Under the pieces are notes generated by a model, which was given only the letters and a program-made list of their open reading frames with translations, was not told the DNA's origin and searched no databases. 64,000 nt of DNA, from NCBI RefSeq assembly GCF_003020125.1, contig NZ_PYFW01000003.1:372001-436000 (forward strand), given 5' to 3'. The position numbers and the translations under genes were made by a program. The stretch is from Bradyrhizobium sp. MOS003. Its GTDB lineage: Bacteria > Pseudomonadota > Alphaproteobacteria > Rhizobiales > Xanthobacteraceae. This document shows, one piece after another, positions 27,114 through 35,573 of the stretch. Numbering within the stretch: position 1 is the first letter of the stretch; each line of letters starts with the position of its first letter.

Positions 27114-27989
27114 CTATTCCTGCCATTTTGGCCGGTCATCGCGGACATTCCCGGCCAGCCGCGGTCGCTCGATTGTCACGGTGTAGTGCTGCAGCAAGTT
27201 TTGGTACCATCCCGCGCTCGCCTCCATGCGACGAGTTCGCTCCCAATCCCGCTTCACGGACTCGCGCACATCCGCGAGCGCCGGAGAGCGCCGTTCCGTA
27301 CGTTCAAGGACCCGAACCAAATGCATCCCATAGTCGGATTTTATCGGGCCCTTCCATTGACCGGGCGAGATCTGCGCAAGCGCCTTCACGAATGGCTCGC
27401 CCAGACTGTTTTTTAGGCCGCTTTCCGTGATGTTGTCGAAGCGGAGTGGAAGCGTGGTTGGGTCGCCCAAGCCTTCTGGATCGAGGCTGCCTCCTAGGCT
27501 GTTCAACTCATCGAGCATTCGCTCGGCATCGACCGAAGGGGCCTTGTGCCTCTTGGGATCGAGATAGATTTGACTGAATGTAATGCGGGGTTCGCCAGCA
27601 AACGCCGCAAGATGCGAATCGAGATAATCCTGCAGTTGCCCGTCGCTCGGCTCGGCGGCATCTCCGCTTTCGGCCACGAATTCCAGCTTCTGCGCGATGC
27701 GTCTCCGGATGATTGGATCGTCGCGTTCGAGCCCCATCGCCAGGCCTTCCCGGTAGAGAACCTCCTCACGGACGTGGCTCCGAATGAGACCTTGCAATTC
27801 CGCATCCGATGGCATTCGCTGCCAGGTGCGCGAGAACAGCAACGCCATGCTCTCGATCTGGTCCTGTGTGACTGCGATACGACCCGGTACGGTGGCGGCA
27901 CCACGTGTCAGGACGCCGTGGGCCGCGAATAGTGCGGCGCCAATCAACACAAAATGCAGAAGTGGTTCGCTGAGAAGTCGTTTCGTCAT
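27114..27989 (-). CDS. Membrane-anchored parvulin-type peptidyl-prolyl isomerase
   Basis: The 291-residue product has an N-terminal hydrophobic helix (residues about 10-27), a helical chaperone-like part (SurA/PpiD-like, about 35-135) and a parvulin domain near 145-260, where the characteristic spacing F-x-Q-I...G-x-L...GP-x-x-S-x-x-G-x-H-x-V-x-V can be followed (PIKSDYGMHLVRVLE). It is expected in the periplasm, anchored to the inner membrane, and to help fold exported proteins. It overlaps the DUF3604 gene by four bases (ATGA) and is followed at once by the HupE-like gene, so it may fold one of its neighbours. Confidence 0.85.
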   Translation of the reverse strand: MTKRLLSEPLLHFVLIGAALFAAHGVLTRGAATVPGRIAVTQDQIESMALLFSRTWQRMPSDAELQGLIRSHVREEVLYREGLAMGLERDDPIIRRRIAQKLEFVAESGDAAEPSDGQLQDYLDSHLAAFAGEPRITFSQIYLDPKRHKAPSVDAERMLDELNSLGGSLDPEGLGDPTTLPLRFDNITESGLKNSLGEPFVKALAQISPGQWKGPIKSDYGMHLVRVLERTERRSPALADVRESVKRDWERTRRMEASAGWYQNLLQHYTVTIERPRLAGNVRDDRPKWQE

Positions 27990-29950
27990 TCCGGCGTGTA
28001 CCAAATGGGCGAGGTGTAGGCCCGCTCGGTAATCGTCATCTGGGTCCCGGGCAATGGCTGCACGCCGAAGCGCTTGGCATCGTAGGCCGTCCATCGCGGC
28101 GTGGGAATTTCGAGAACGCGAACGTAGTAGAAGGCGCGCTCGGAGGCATTGAAGTTGGGATCGCTCCAAACCGCGATCAACTCAGGTGCGCCGATGGTAT
28201 TGGTCCAGACAGCATCAGCGACGTCAACGGTATTGCCAACCGAAGGAAGCTTGCCGTCGGCGCCGGGCTTGCGATCGCCGCTCCAAACCACGTCGTAGAC
28301 TTTCTCCTGCAACTCGCCCCTCGCGTCCATCCAGCCTTTCACGATCTGGATGCGATCAAGATTTCCACCGAGCGGGTCCTTCAGCGCGGCGACCAGGAAG
28401 CTCGGAGCCTTCTCCGAACGCGCGCCCCGAAGATCGCCGCCCATCGGCACGCCCTTGGCATAGCCAGCCATGGCCGGGCTGCGGGTCTGCGCATCGGCCT
28501 GATTGAAGTCAAAGCCACCGAAGAAGCGCACGACCATGCGTGACCCGGTGGTGGCGTAGGTCTCCCTGCGCTGCATCGCGTCCCAGATGGATTCGCGCGT
28601 GTTCTCGGTGGCCCAGACAGCAGCATAACCGGACGAGCTGACCTGCCAGTCCATGACCTTGATGCCGGTCGTTGGATTTTTCACGAACGTAGCGGTCAAC
28701 CGCTCCGGACTCGGCTCCTGCGGCGTTGTCTTGCCGAAGAAATTGTCCTCCTCCATGGCTGCGAGGCCGGTGTGCGCATCGGAACTGCCCACCATCCCGA
28801 ACTTGTAGGGGTTGGCGCCGAGTTGCTGTTCGAGCTTCAGCCCGTTCTTCAGCGCCGAACGGGCATATTCGAACTCGAGCATATCCTTAGTCTTCGCGGC
28901 GCTGGCATCCAGATTGCCGAAGTCCCAACGCTCGAAGTTGGCGAACTCGTCGGTCGGCGAAAGGACAGGATGAGCCTCGCCGTCGCCCTTGGTCTGAGTG
29001 GCCTCATAGAGCCGTTCCCATTTGGCTCGCTGCTCGACATATTCCTTGTCGACCGGCTTTCCGGTGAACGATTCGATGATCGGAAACATCCGGCCGTTGC
29101 TCAGGTTGCCGTTATGCGCAATGGCGAGCACGCTACCGCCGGTCTTTTGTTCGTAAGCGGTCATCCACTTCCACAAGTCTCGCGGATTGTCGCTGCCGAG
29201 CGGAGGACTCGTCGTGAACGGCACGACCTGATTTGCCCTGTCGCCATTATCCCGGAAGATCACATTGCGATGTAGGTTGTTGCCGCCCGTGTTTGAGGTC
29301 CACTCGTATCCGATGAGGGCCGTGAAGCGACCCGGTTCGTTGTACTGCTCGGCCGCAGCAACGTTGTCCTGCCACGCCGCCTTGTAGGCACGGGTATCCG
29401 GTGAGTAGGTCATGGGCTTCGGGAAAGTACCCTCGCTGAACGACATGATCATTTCGAACGCGGCGTCGGCGCCCTTGCCGTCCTTGACCATCTGGAACCA
29501 TTTCTTGCCGGTCGGATCGGCCAGGATTTCGGGCTTGCCCGCGAAGAAATCGGGAAACACCCCCATATTGTCGGAGTGGTCGGCGACGACGAGAAAGTCC
29601 AGGGGCCTCGACAGCTTTGCAGGTTGCCCGCTCGACGCCATTACTTCCTCACCGCGGGCAAAACGGTACGCCTCACGGGCGCCGAGCCTCGCGCCGAACG
29701 CACCCGCATCAAACGAGGCCGCCGTGTGCAAATGCGTATCGCCGAACAGCGGACGAGTGGGAAATTTGCGCCCGGCATAGGGCGAGTAGATCGGCTTGGA
29801 GGGAAATATTCTTTCAGCGGTGTTCTTGTCTATGGTGCCGGCATCATCGAGCGTGCGGGCGGGTGCTTGGGCCTGCTGAGCCATTAGCGGAAGTGGAGTC
29901 GCAGAACCCAGTGCCAAGCTCAGGAGGGCGAAAGTGACCTGTCGCTTCAT
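27986..29950 (-). CDS. Exported DUF3604 protein (PHP-like metal-dependent phosphoesterase fold)
   Basis: The 654-residue product has a signal peptide (residues 1-24, cleavage after LMAQ). Metal-ligand-rich segments of the PHP type are seen in order: FGDTHLHTAASFDAG, VVADHSDNMG, AIAHNGNLSNG and GSSDAHTGLA. These match the DUF3604 family, of unknown substrate, often annotated as a predicted metal-dependent phosphoesterase. It is the first gene of the operon and has a four-base overlap with the parvulin gene. Export, a folding factor and a possible metal carrier in one operon suggest a secreted metalloenzyme with its accessories. Confidence 0.85.
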   Translation of the reverse strand: MKRQVTFALLSLALGSATPLPLMAQQAQAPARTLDDAGTIDKNTAERIFPSKPIYSPYAGRKFPTRPLFGDTHLHTAASFDAGAFGARLGAREAYRFARGEEVMASSGQPAKLSRPLDFLVVADHSDNMGVFPDFFAGKPEILADPTGKKWFQMVKDGKGADAAFEMIMSFSEGTFPKPMTYSPDTRAYKAAWQDNVAAAEQYNEPGRFTALIGYEWTSNTGGNNLHRNVIFRDNGDRANQVVPFTTSPPLGSDNPRDLWKWMTAYEQKTGGSVLAIAHNGNLSNGRMFPIIESFTGKPVDKEYVEQRAKWERLYEATQTKGDGEAHPVLSPTDEFANFERWDFGNLDASAAKTKDMLEFEYARSALKNGLKLEQQLGANPYKFGMVGSSDAHTGLAAMEEDNFFGKTTPQEPSPERLTATFVKNPTTGIKVMDWQVSSSGYAAVWATENTRESIWDAMQRRETYATTGSRMVVRFFGGFDFNQADAQTRSPAMAGYAKGVPMGGDLRGARSEKAPSFLVAALKDPLGGNLDRIQIVKGWMDARGELQEKVYDVVWSGDRKPGADGKLPSVGNTVDVADAVWTNTIGAPELIAVWSDPNFNASERAFYYVRVLEIPTPRWTAYDAKRFGVQPLPGTQMTITERAYTSPIWYTPE

Positions 29951-30073
29951 CGTTGGGCCTCACCGTTTGATGGTTACCTGATGATGGAATTCCACTCCTC
30001 GGCAGGGCTTCACCTTGCCTTCAATATTGACTTCGGCAAAAGCAGTTCACCTGCCCGACCGTTGAAAGGCCGG

Positions 30074-30337
30074 TTAGCGTCTTCCCGCGCGATTGACCGG
30101 TCCGCCGCGATTCATCGGTGTTCCGGGACGCACACCAACCCCCGGGGCGCCAACGCCGGGAGTCACGACGGCTCGCGCCACCGGCCGCGGCCGAAGCACG
30201 ACACCGGGCCTTACGATGCAACCCACGGGATAGTCGACGTATTGGCAATAGACCACGGCACTGGCCTTTTCGGCACTTGCGCCCATGCCTCCAATTATCG
30301 TCAACGCAGCTAACGCGACCGAGACTGACAGCTTCAT
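30074..30337 (-). CDS. Small exported Gly/Pro/Arg-rich protein, 87 aa
   Basis: A signal peptide (residues 1-27, ending AEKASA) is followed by a mature part with two cysteines (VVYCQYVDYPVGCIVRPGV) and a C-terminal tail of Pro, Gly, Val and Arg. Similar small proteins of unknown function occur in bradyrhizobia. It stands alone, 123 bases upstream of the DUF3604 gene on the same strand. A GAGGA ribosome site precedes the ATG. Confidence 0.65.
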   Translation of the reverse strand: MKLSVSVALAALTIIGGMGASAEKASAVVYCQYVDYPVGCIVRPGVVLRPRPVARAVVTPGVGAPGVGVRPGTPMNRGGPVNRAGRR

Positions 30338-30451
30338 TTCGGCGTCCTCCCCGCGGGTTTCTAGATGAACCCACGGAGCGCGCCTCTGCCTTGATGTAGG
30401 TCAAGCGCGTCAATCAGGCTATGGCTGCGCGTTAGCCAGTCCGCGCCCTGG

Positions 30452-31894
30452 CTAGGCGGCCCGCGCGGCCTTCTTCTGCAAGCCGGCAACGATCTTCAGA
30501 TCTTCGACAAAGCGCTGATATTCCAGAACCTTGGCTTCGGGATCGGGGAGCCGCAGCAGATAGGACGGGTGCACCGTCACAAGCGCCTTGCGTCCGTCGG
30601 GAAGGTCGATGAGCCGGCCGCGGGTCTTGCCGATGGGGGTGATCTTGCCGAACACGCTTTGCGCGGCGGTCGCGCCCATAGCGACGACGAGATCGGGCTG
30701 AACGACCGCAAGCTCCCGCTCATACCATTGCCGGCACGCTTTGATCTCAGGCGTATTCGGCTTCTGGTGCAGGCGGATCTTTCCGCGCGGCACGAATTTG
30801 AAGTGCTTCACCGCGTTGGTGACATAGACCCTCTTGCGATCGACACCAGCTTCCTCCAGCGCACGGTCGAGCATCTGGCCGGCCGGTCCGACGAAGGGGT
30901 GGCCGGCGAGGTCTTCCTTGTCGCCGGGCTGTTCGCCGACCAGCATGATGTTGGCGTGCTTCGGGCCCTCGCCGAACACGGTCTGGGTCGCATCCTTATA
31001 GAGCGGGCAGGCGCGGCAATGCGCGGCCTCCTCGCGGAGCGCTTCGAGATCGTCGGCGGCAGTCGTGCGTATCATCAGAGCCTCCGGTCGCTTCTGAGGC
31101 TTGTGCGGATCAGTTGCTGCATTGGCGATCATGGCGCCGGTCATGCGTTCGGCATCCTCGATCAACGGCTTAATGATCGAAGCCTCCGGCAGGTTCCTCC
31201 AATATTTCTTCGGCATCTCTTTCTGCATCGCCTTCACCTTGAGACGTGCCGGATTGAAGATGCTGGCATAGTAGCGCCGCCAGGTTTCCTCCAGCCGGTC
31301 CTCGCCGGGTGCTTCGCTCTTGCTGACGCCCGGTGTGAACGAAAGCGAATGACCGTCCCAATGCGCGCAGAGGTCCGGCGTCAGGATCGACCAGGGCATG
31401 TCGGCGAACCGCTTGGCAAAGAATGGCGCGGCCAGCTCGACGATGTGATGCTCCGGCTCGAACCAGGCGACGAAATGCGCGGCGCGTTCCCTGCCGATCT
31501 CGCGGAAGCGGACGAAGGCATGCATCTTGTGCTCGTCGCGATGGACCGCTCGGGCCATCGCAGTGACCAGCGCGACGTCAGGATCGATTGCGACGTCCAT
31601 GAGATCGTGATTGTCTTTCAGGCGCCAGAGCAGGCGATAGAGGATCGCAAAGCGTTCGGGATCGCGATGCAGGATCGCGGCCCTGGCGAGATCGACGAAT
31701 TTGCTTGATACGTTGAAGGTGCCCTCGTTCACCGCGAGGATCGGAGACGGCGCTTGCGTCACGAATAACTCCGCGTCGCGGCCGTGCACGGTCCAGGCGA
31801 CATCGGCGGGCTGCACATGATGAAGCGCGAGGCTGCGTGCGGCTGCGCGCCAGCCGTCGAAGTCGGTTTCGGTGTCGAGGGTGATGTATTGCAT
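30452..31894 (-). CDS. UdgX-family uracil-DNA-binding protein fused to a DUF4130 domain
   Basis: The 480-residue product joins an N-terminal DUF4130/TIGR03915-type domain (about residues 1-255) to a family 4-like uracil-DNA glycosylase domain (about 283-475). The UDG part shows cluster cysteines C293-x2-C296 and C387, the active-site loop GEQPGDKEDLAGHPFVGPAG (320-339) and VHPSYLLRLP (441-450). The loop GKIRLH (371-376) places a histidine, His376, where UdgX proteins use a His to bond covalently to the uracil site. It is expected to bind and shield uracil-containing DNA. The start overlaps the stop of the radical SAM gene by one base, so the two are co-translated. Confidence 0.87.
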   Translation of the reverse strand: MQYITLDTETDFDGWRAAARSLALHHVQPADVAWTVHGRDAELFVTQAPSPILAVNEGTFNVSSKFVDLARAAILHRDPERFAILYRLLWRLKDNHDLMDVAIDPDVALVTAMARAVHRDEHKMHAFVRFREIGRERAAHFVAWFEPEHHIVELAAPFFAKRFADMPWSILTPDLCAHWDGHSLSFTPGVSKSEAPGEDRLEETWRRYYASIFNPARLKVKAMQKEMPKKYWRNLPEASIIKPLIEDAERMTGAMIANAATDPHKPQKRPEALMIRTTAADDLEALREEAAHCRACPLYKDATQTVFGEGPKHANIMLVGEQPGDKEDLAGHPFVGPAGQMLDRALEEAGVDRKRVYVTNAVKHFKFVPRGKIRLHQKPNTPEIKACRQWYERELAVVQPDLVVAMGATAAQSVFGKITPIGKTRGRLIDLPDGRKALVTVHPSYLLRLPDPEAKVLEYQRFVEDLKIVAGLQKKAARAA

Positions 31895-33129
31895 CAGAAG
31901 CCAAACCCCAGTTGCGTTGCCTTTGGCTTGAACCGCTCGATCAGCCCGGCGGCATCGAGGCGATGCGGCGAGGGGCGGTGGTCGCTGAGGACGATGAACG
32001 GCAGCGCTTTATTGCAGGGCACGTGCAGCCGGGCGAGATCGGCGAGGCGGATCGTGGTGGTGCGCCGTGTCGCGATGATGCGTTCGACCGCCTTAGTGCC
32101 GAAGCCCGGCACGCGCAGCAGCTCCTCGCGGCTGGCGCGGTTGATGTCGAGCGGGAAGCGGTCGCGATGGCGCAGCGCCCAGGCGAGCTTCGGATCGATG
32201 TCGAGCGGCAGCATCGCGCTGTCGTCAACGATCTCGCCGACATCGAAGCCATAGAACCGCATCAGCCAGTCGGCCTGGTAGAGACGGTGCTCGCGCAGCA
32301 GCGGCGGCTGCACCAAAGGCAAGGCGCGGCTGGCGTCGGGGATCGGGCTGAAGGCGGAATAATAGACGCGCCTCAACTTGTAGGAGCCGTAGAGATTGGA
32401 GCTGGTGTGGAGAATGGTGTGGTCGGAGGCGCTGTCGGCGCCGACGATCATCTGCGTGCTCTGGCCTGCCGGCGCGAAGCGTTGCGGCCTGGCTTTCGTC
32501 TTCGCTGCGCGGTTCTCCTCGGCCTCGTCCAGCTTCAGCCGGAGCCGGCCCATGGTGCGGCGGATCGCGCGCACGTCTTTCTCCGGCGCGAATTGCTGCA
32601 GGCTCGTCTCCTCGGGCATCTCGATGTTGATGGAGAGACGATCGGCATATTTGCCGGCCTCCGTGATCAGCGCGTCGTCGGCCTCAGGAATGGTCTTCAA
32701 ATGAATGTAGCCGCGGAAGTGATGCTCCTCGCGCAGTTTTCGCGCGACGCTCACCACCTGCTCCATCGTGTAGTCGGGGCTGCGGATGATACCGGAGGAA
32801 AGAAACAGGCCTTCGATGTAATTGCGCCGGTAGAAGTCGAGCGTCAGCTTGACCACTTCCTCGACGGTGAAGCGGGCGCGCGGCACGTTCGAGGAGGCGC
32901 GGTTGACGCAATAGAGGCAATCGTAATTGCAGGCGTTGGTCAGCAGCACCTTGAGCAACGAGATGCAGCGGCCGTCGGGTGCATAGGAATGGCAGATGCC
33001 CATGCCCGGCGCGGTCGAGCCCATGCCCTTGCGGTCGCTGGAATCCCGCTTCTCGGTGCCGCTAGAGGCGCAGGACGCGTCGTACTTGGCGGCATCCGCC
33101 AGAATTTCCAGCTTGCGTTGCACGTCCAT
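31894..33129 (-). CDS. Radical SAM protein linked to UDG (putative DNA modification/repair)
   Basis: The 411-residue product has the radical SAM motif C67-x3-C71-x2-C74 (CNYDCLYC) and, at the C-terminus, a helix-hairpin-helix DNA-binding segment (REELLRVPGFGTKAVERI, near residues 335-355). This is the rSAM protein that is regularly found beside UdgX/DUF4130 proteins (TIGR03916 type); its reaction is not known. The ATG at 33129 gives the usual MDVQRKLEILADAAKYDASC start. It begins 83 bases from a LexA-type SOS box that also faces imuA, so it is likely DNA-damage induced together with UdgX. Confidence 0.87.
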   Translation of the reverse strand: MDVQRKLEILADAAKYDASCASSGTEKRDSSDRKGMGSTAPGMGICHSYAPDGRCISLLKVLLTNACNYDCLYCVNRASSNVPRARFTVEEVVKLTLDFYRRNYIEGLFLSSGIIRSPDYTMEQVVSVARKLREEHHFRGYIHLKTIPEADDALITEAGKYADRLSINIEMPEETSLQQFAPEKDVRAIRRTMGRLRLKLDEAEENRAAKTKARPQRFAPAGQSTQMIVGADSASDHTILHTSSNLYGSYKLRRVYYSAFSPIPDASRALPLVQPPLLREHRLYQADWLMRFYGFDVGEIVDDSAMLPLDIDPKLAWALRHRDRFPLDINRASREELLRVPGFGTKAVERIIATRRTTTIRLADLARLHVPCNKALPFIVLSDHRPSPHRLDAAGLIERFKPKATQLGFGF

Positions 33130-33211
33130 CTTGAAATCCCTTTGATTCAACTGACGAATCTGACGGAGCACCAATTCGATTGACTCCCCGGCCGCCGTTA
33201 GCTTTATATTA

Positions 33212-33226
33212 GAACATACCATGAAC
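33212..33226. promoter_or_regulatory. LexA (SOS) box, GAAC-N7-GAAC
   Basis: GAACATACCATGAAC is an exact match to the alphaproteobacterial LexA consensus GAAC-N7-GAAC. It sits between the divergent radical SAM gene (start 33129) and imuA (start 33293), so LexA bound here could repress both operons. AT-rich sequence just to the left (TTTATATTA, 33203-33211) could be a promoter element. Confidence 0.85.
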
Positions 33227-33292
33227 AAATGAGCCAGCCGCTGGTTCTTATTTTTAAGAGCCATCGGCAATCACCCTGAAGGAGCGGCGAGC

Positions 33293-34081
33293 ATGAGCGG
33301 CGCACGCATGAGCGCGCTTGCGACCTTGCGCGGCCAGATCGAGCGCATCGAGACGGCGGCGGTCGTGCATCCGCACGATCGCGTCGCGCTCGGCCACAAC
33401 GAAGCCGATGTCGCGCTGAAGGGCGGCCTTGCGCGCGCGGCGATCCACGAGGTGTTTTGCGCTGGGTCTCAGGGGACGGCCGCAACCGGCTTCGTCATGG
33501 GGCTTGCCGGGCGCGTCTCGGCGCAGCGGCCGCTGCTGTGGATACGACAGGATTTCTCGGAGATAGAGGCGGGCGCACTGTCGATGAGCGGGCTCGCCGA
33601 GCTCGGCCTCGATCCACGCCGCGTGGTGATGGTGCGCGCCGCCGATGTCGAGAGCGCGCTGCGCAGCTCGGCCGATGCGCTGGCCTGCGATGCGCTCGGC
33701 GCCGTCGTGCTCGAGCTCTGGGGCGAGACCAGGCAGTTCGATCTGGTGGCGAGCCGCAAGCTGACGTTGGCCGCGCAAGGCTCCGGCGTCACCGGCCTGA
33801 TGCTGCGCATGGCCGCGCAGCCGCTGCCTTCGACTGCAGAGACACGATGGATGCTGCGCGCGGCGCATTCGCCGCCGGGGTCGGTGTGGGACGCCTGGGG
33901 CGCGCCGCGCTTCGATGCGGAGCTGTTGCGCAATCGTCATGGCCCGTGCGGCCGGTGGATCATGGAATGGAATTGTGATGAGTGCCAGTTCAGTGAACCG
34001 TCGACGTATTCTCAGCCTGTGGCTGCCACGCCTGTCGATCGACAGAATCCAACGTTTCTTCAACAGCGCCGGGCTGGGTAA
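33293..34081 (+). CDS. imuA: ImuA, accessory protein of the mutasome (SulA/RecA-like)
   Basis: The 262-residue product has the RecA-like fold of ImuA: AAIHEVFC, an LLWIRQ beta strand and MVRAADVESALRSSADALACDALGAVVLEL over residues 110-145, ending with a basic tail. It works with ImuB and DnaE2 in SOS-induced error-prone lesion bypass. It lies 67 bases after the SOS box. imuB starts inside its 3' end (104-base overlap), so translation is coupled. An ATG five codons downstream is an alternative start. Confidence 0.88.
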   Translation: MSGARMSALATLRGQIERIETAAVVHPHDRVALGHNEADVALKGGLARAAIHEVFCAGSQGTAATGFVMGLAGRVSAQRPLLWIRQDFSEIEAGALSMSGLAELGLDPRRVVMVRAADVESALRSSADALACDALGAVVLELWGETRQFDLVASRKLTLAAQGSGVTGLMLRMAAQPLPSTAETRWMLRAAHSPPGSVWDAWGAPRFDAELLRNRHGPCGRWIMEWNCDECQFSEPSTYSQPVAATPVDRQNPTFLQQRRAG

Positions 34082-35573
34082 AACCAATCATGAGCCGAGC
34101 ATCGTCGTCATCAAGGAGAACAATGCGCTGGTGATCCATGCGCTGGACGAGGCCGCCGAGCGCCTCGGGCTGTATATCGGCCAACCCCTGGCCAATGCGC
34201 GGGCGATGTGTCCGGACTTAAAGGTGTTCGACGCCGATGTCGTCGCCGATGCGAAGACGCTCAGCGGCATCGCCGACTGGTGCGACCGCTTCACGCCGCT
34301 GGTGGCGCTCGATCAGCCGCATGGGCTGTTCCTCGACATCACCGGCTGTGCGCATCTGTTCGGCGGCGAGGCTGCGCTGTTGCAGACGCTGGTTCGTGCA
34401 CTCGGCCGACAAGGCTTTGCCGTCAGCGCGGCGATCGCCGGCACCTCGGTCTGCGCGCGCACGCTGACGCGGCAGGCCACGGGCAGCATCGTTGCCGATG
34501 GCGGGGAGGCGGCGGCGATCGACCGGTTTCCGGTGTCGGCGCTCGGTGCGGGCGAGGCCATCACCACGGGCCTGCGCCGCGCCGGGCTGAAGACCATCGG
34601 CGATGTCGCCTCCCGTTCGCCGAGCGAGATCACGGCGCGGTTCGGCGCGCGGTTCTCCACGCTGCTCGCGCATGCGCTGGGGCAGGGCGATGCGCCAATC
34701 AGCCCGCGCAAGCCGCTGCCCGATTACATCGTGGAGAAGCGCTTTGCCGAGCCGATCGCGACCGACACCATGATCGCGATGACACTGTCGCGGCTGGCGG
34801 ACACGCTGATCGCGTCGATGGAGAAGCAGGGCAAAGGCGCGCGCAGGCTCGAAGCCGCCTTCTTCCGCACCGACGGTGTGGTACGCGCGATCATGGTCGA
34901 GGCCGGGCGGCCGGTGACGCAAAGCAAAGTCATCGACCGGCTGTTCCGCGAGCGCCTTGACGCGCTCGCCGATCCCCTCGATCCCGGTTTCGGCTTCGAC
35001 ATGGTGCGCCTCTCGGCAAGCCGCACCGAGATCGTGGTGCAGGAGCAGCGCGATCTCGACGCCCATGTCCATGACAATGACGAGCTCTCTGCCCTGATCG
35101 ACCGCATCGCCGCGCGCATCGGCGGAAAACGCGTCGTCGTGCACTTGCCCGAGGATACCCATATCCCCGAATGCGCCGTGATGGCCGCCCCGGCGCAGCA
35201 TCATCTCGCCGCCGCCATGCAGGCCGAATGGCCGGCGCGAACCGAAAGCGAGCCGCCGTTGCGTCCCTTGCGGCTGTTCGACAGACCGGAACCGATCAAG
35301 GTGCCGTTCGCGGCCGTGCCGGATGGACCGCCGCATCAATTCACCTGGCGTCGCGCGCTGCATGCCGTGGTGCGGGTGGAGGGGCCCGAGCGTATCGCGA
35401 TGGAATGGTGGCGGCAGGACGGCAAGCAGCTGACGCGGGATTACTTTCGCATCGAGGACACCGAGGGCCTGCGCTTCTGGATCTTTCGCGACGGACTTTA
35501 CGAGGGGGAAGTGTTCGACGGCGATGGCGAGCCTGCTTCTCCCGGCTGGTATGTGCACGGTCTCTTCGCATGA
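33978..35573 (+). CDS. imuB: ImuB, Y-family polymerase-like protein
   Basis: The 531-residue product aligns with Y-family polymerases, but the N-terminal catalytic aspartate motif is missing (LSLWLPRLSIDRI in place of the usual D-x-D-x-F), as expected for ImuB, which is a non-catalytic hub that binds the beta clamp and DnaE2. A helix-hairpin-helix (ITARFGARFSTLLAHALG) is near residues 215-235. The start at 33978 lies within imuA; the stop shares an ATGA overlap with dnaE2. Expressed as part of the SOS-controlled imuA-imuB-dnaE2 operon. Confidence 0.9.
   Translation: MSASSVNRRRILSLWLPRLSIDRIQRFFNSAGLGKTNHEPSIVVIKENNALVIHALDEAAERLGLYIGQPLANARAMCPDLKVFDADVVADAKTLSGIADWCDRFTPLVALDQPHGLFLDITGCAHLFGGEAALLQTLVRALGRQGFAVSAAIAGTSVCARTLTRQATGSIVADGGEAAAIDRFPVSALGAGEAITTGLRRAGLKTIGDVASRSPSEITARFGARFSTLLAHALGQGDAPISPRKPLPDYIVEKRFAEPIATDTMIAMTLSRLADTLIASMEKQGKGARRLEAAFFRTDGVVRAIMVEAGRPVTQSKVIDRLFRERLDALADPLDPGFGFDMVRLSASRTEIVVQEQRDLDAHVHDNDELSALIDRIAARIGGKRVVVHLPEDTHIPECAVMAAPAQHHLAAAMQAEWPARTESEPPLRPLRLFDRPEPIKVPFAAVPDGPPHQFTWRRALHAVVRVEGPERIAMEWWRQDGKQLTRDYFRIEDTEGLRFWIFRDGLYEGEVFDGDGEPASPGWYVHGLFA

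Noticed and set aside
26110..30337. The DUF3604-parvulin-HupE region as a recently acquired island
   Set aside because: Base composition looks somewhat different by eye, but there is no integrase, tRNA end or flanking direct repeat to support it, and I could not compute composition.
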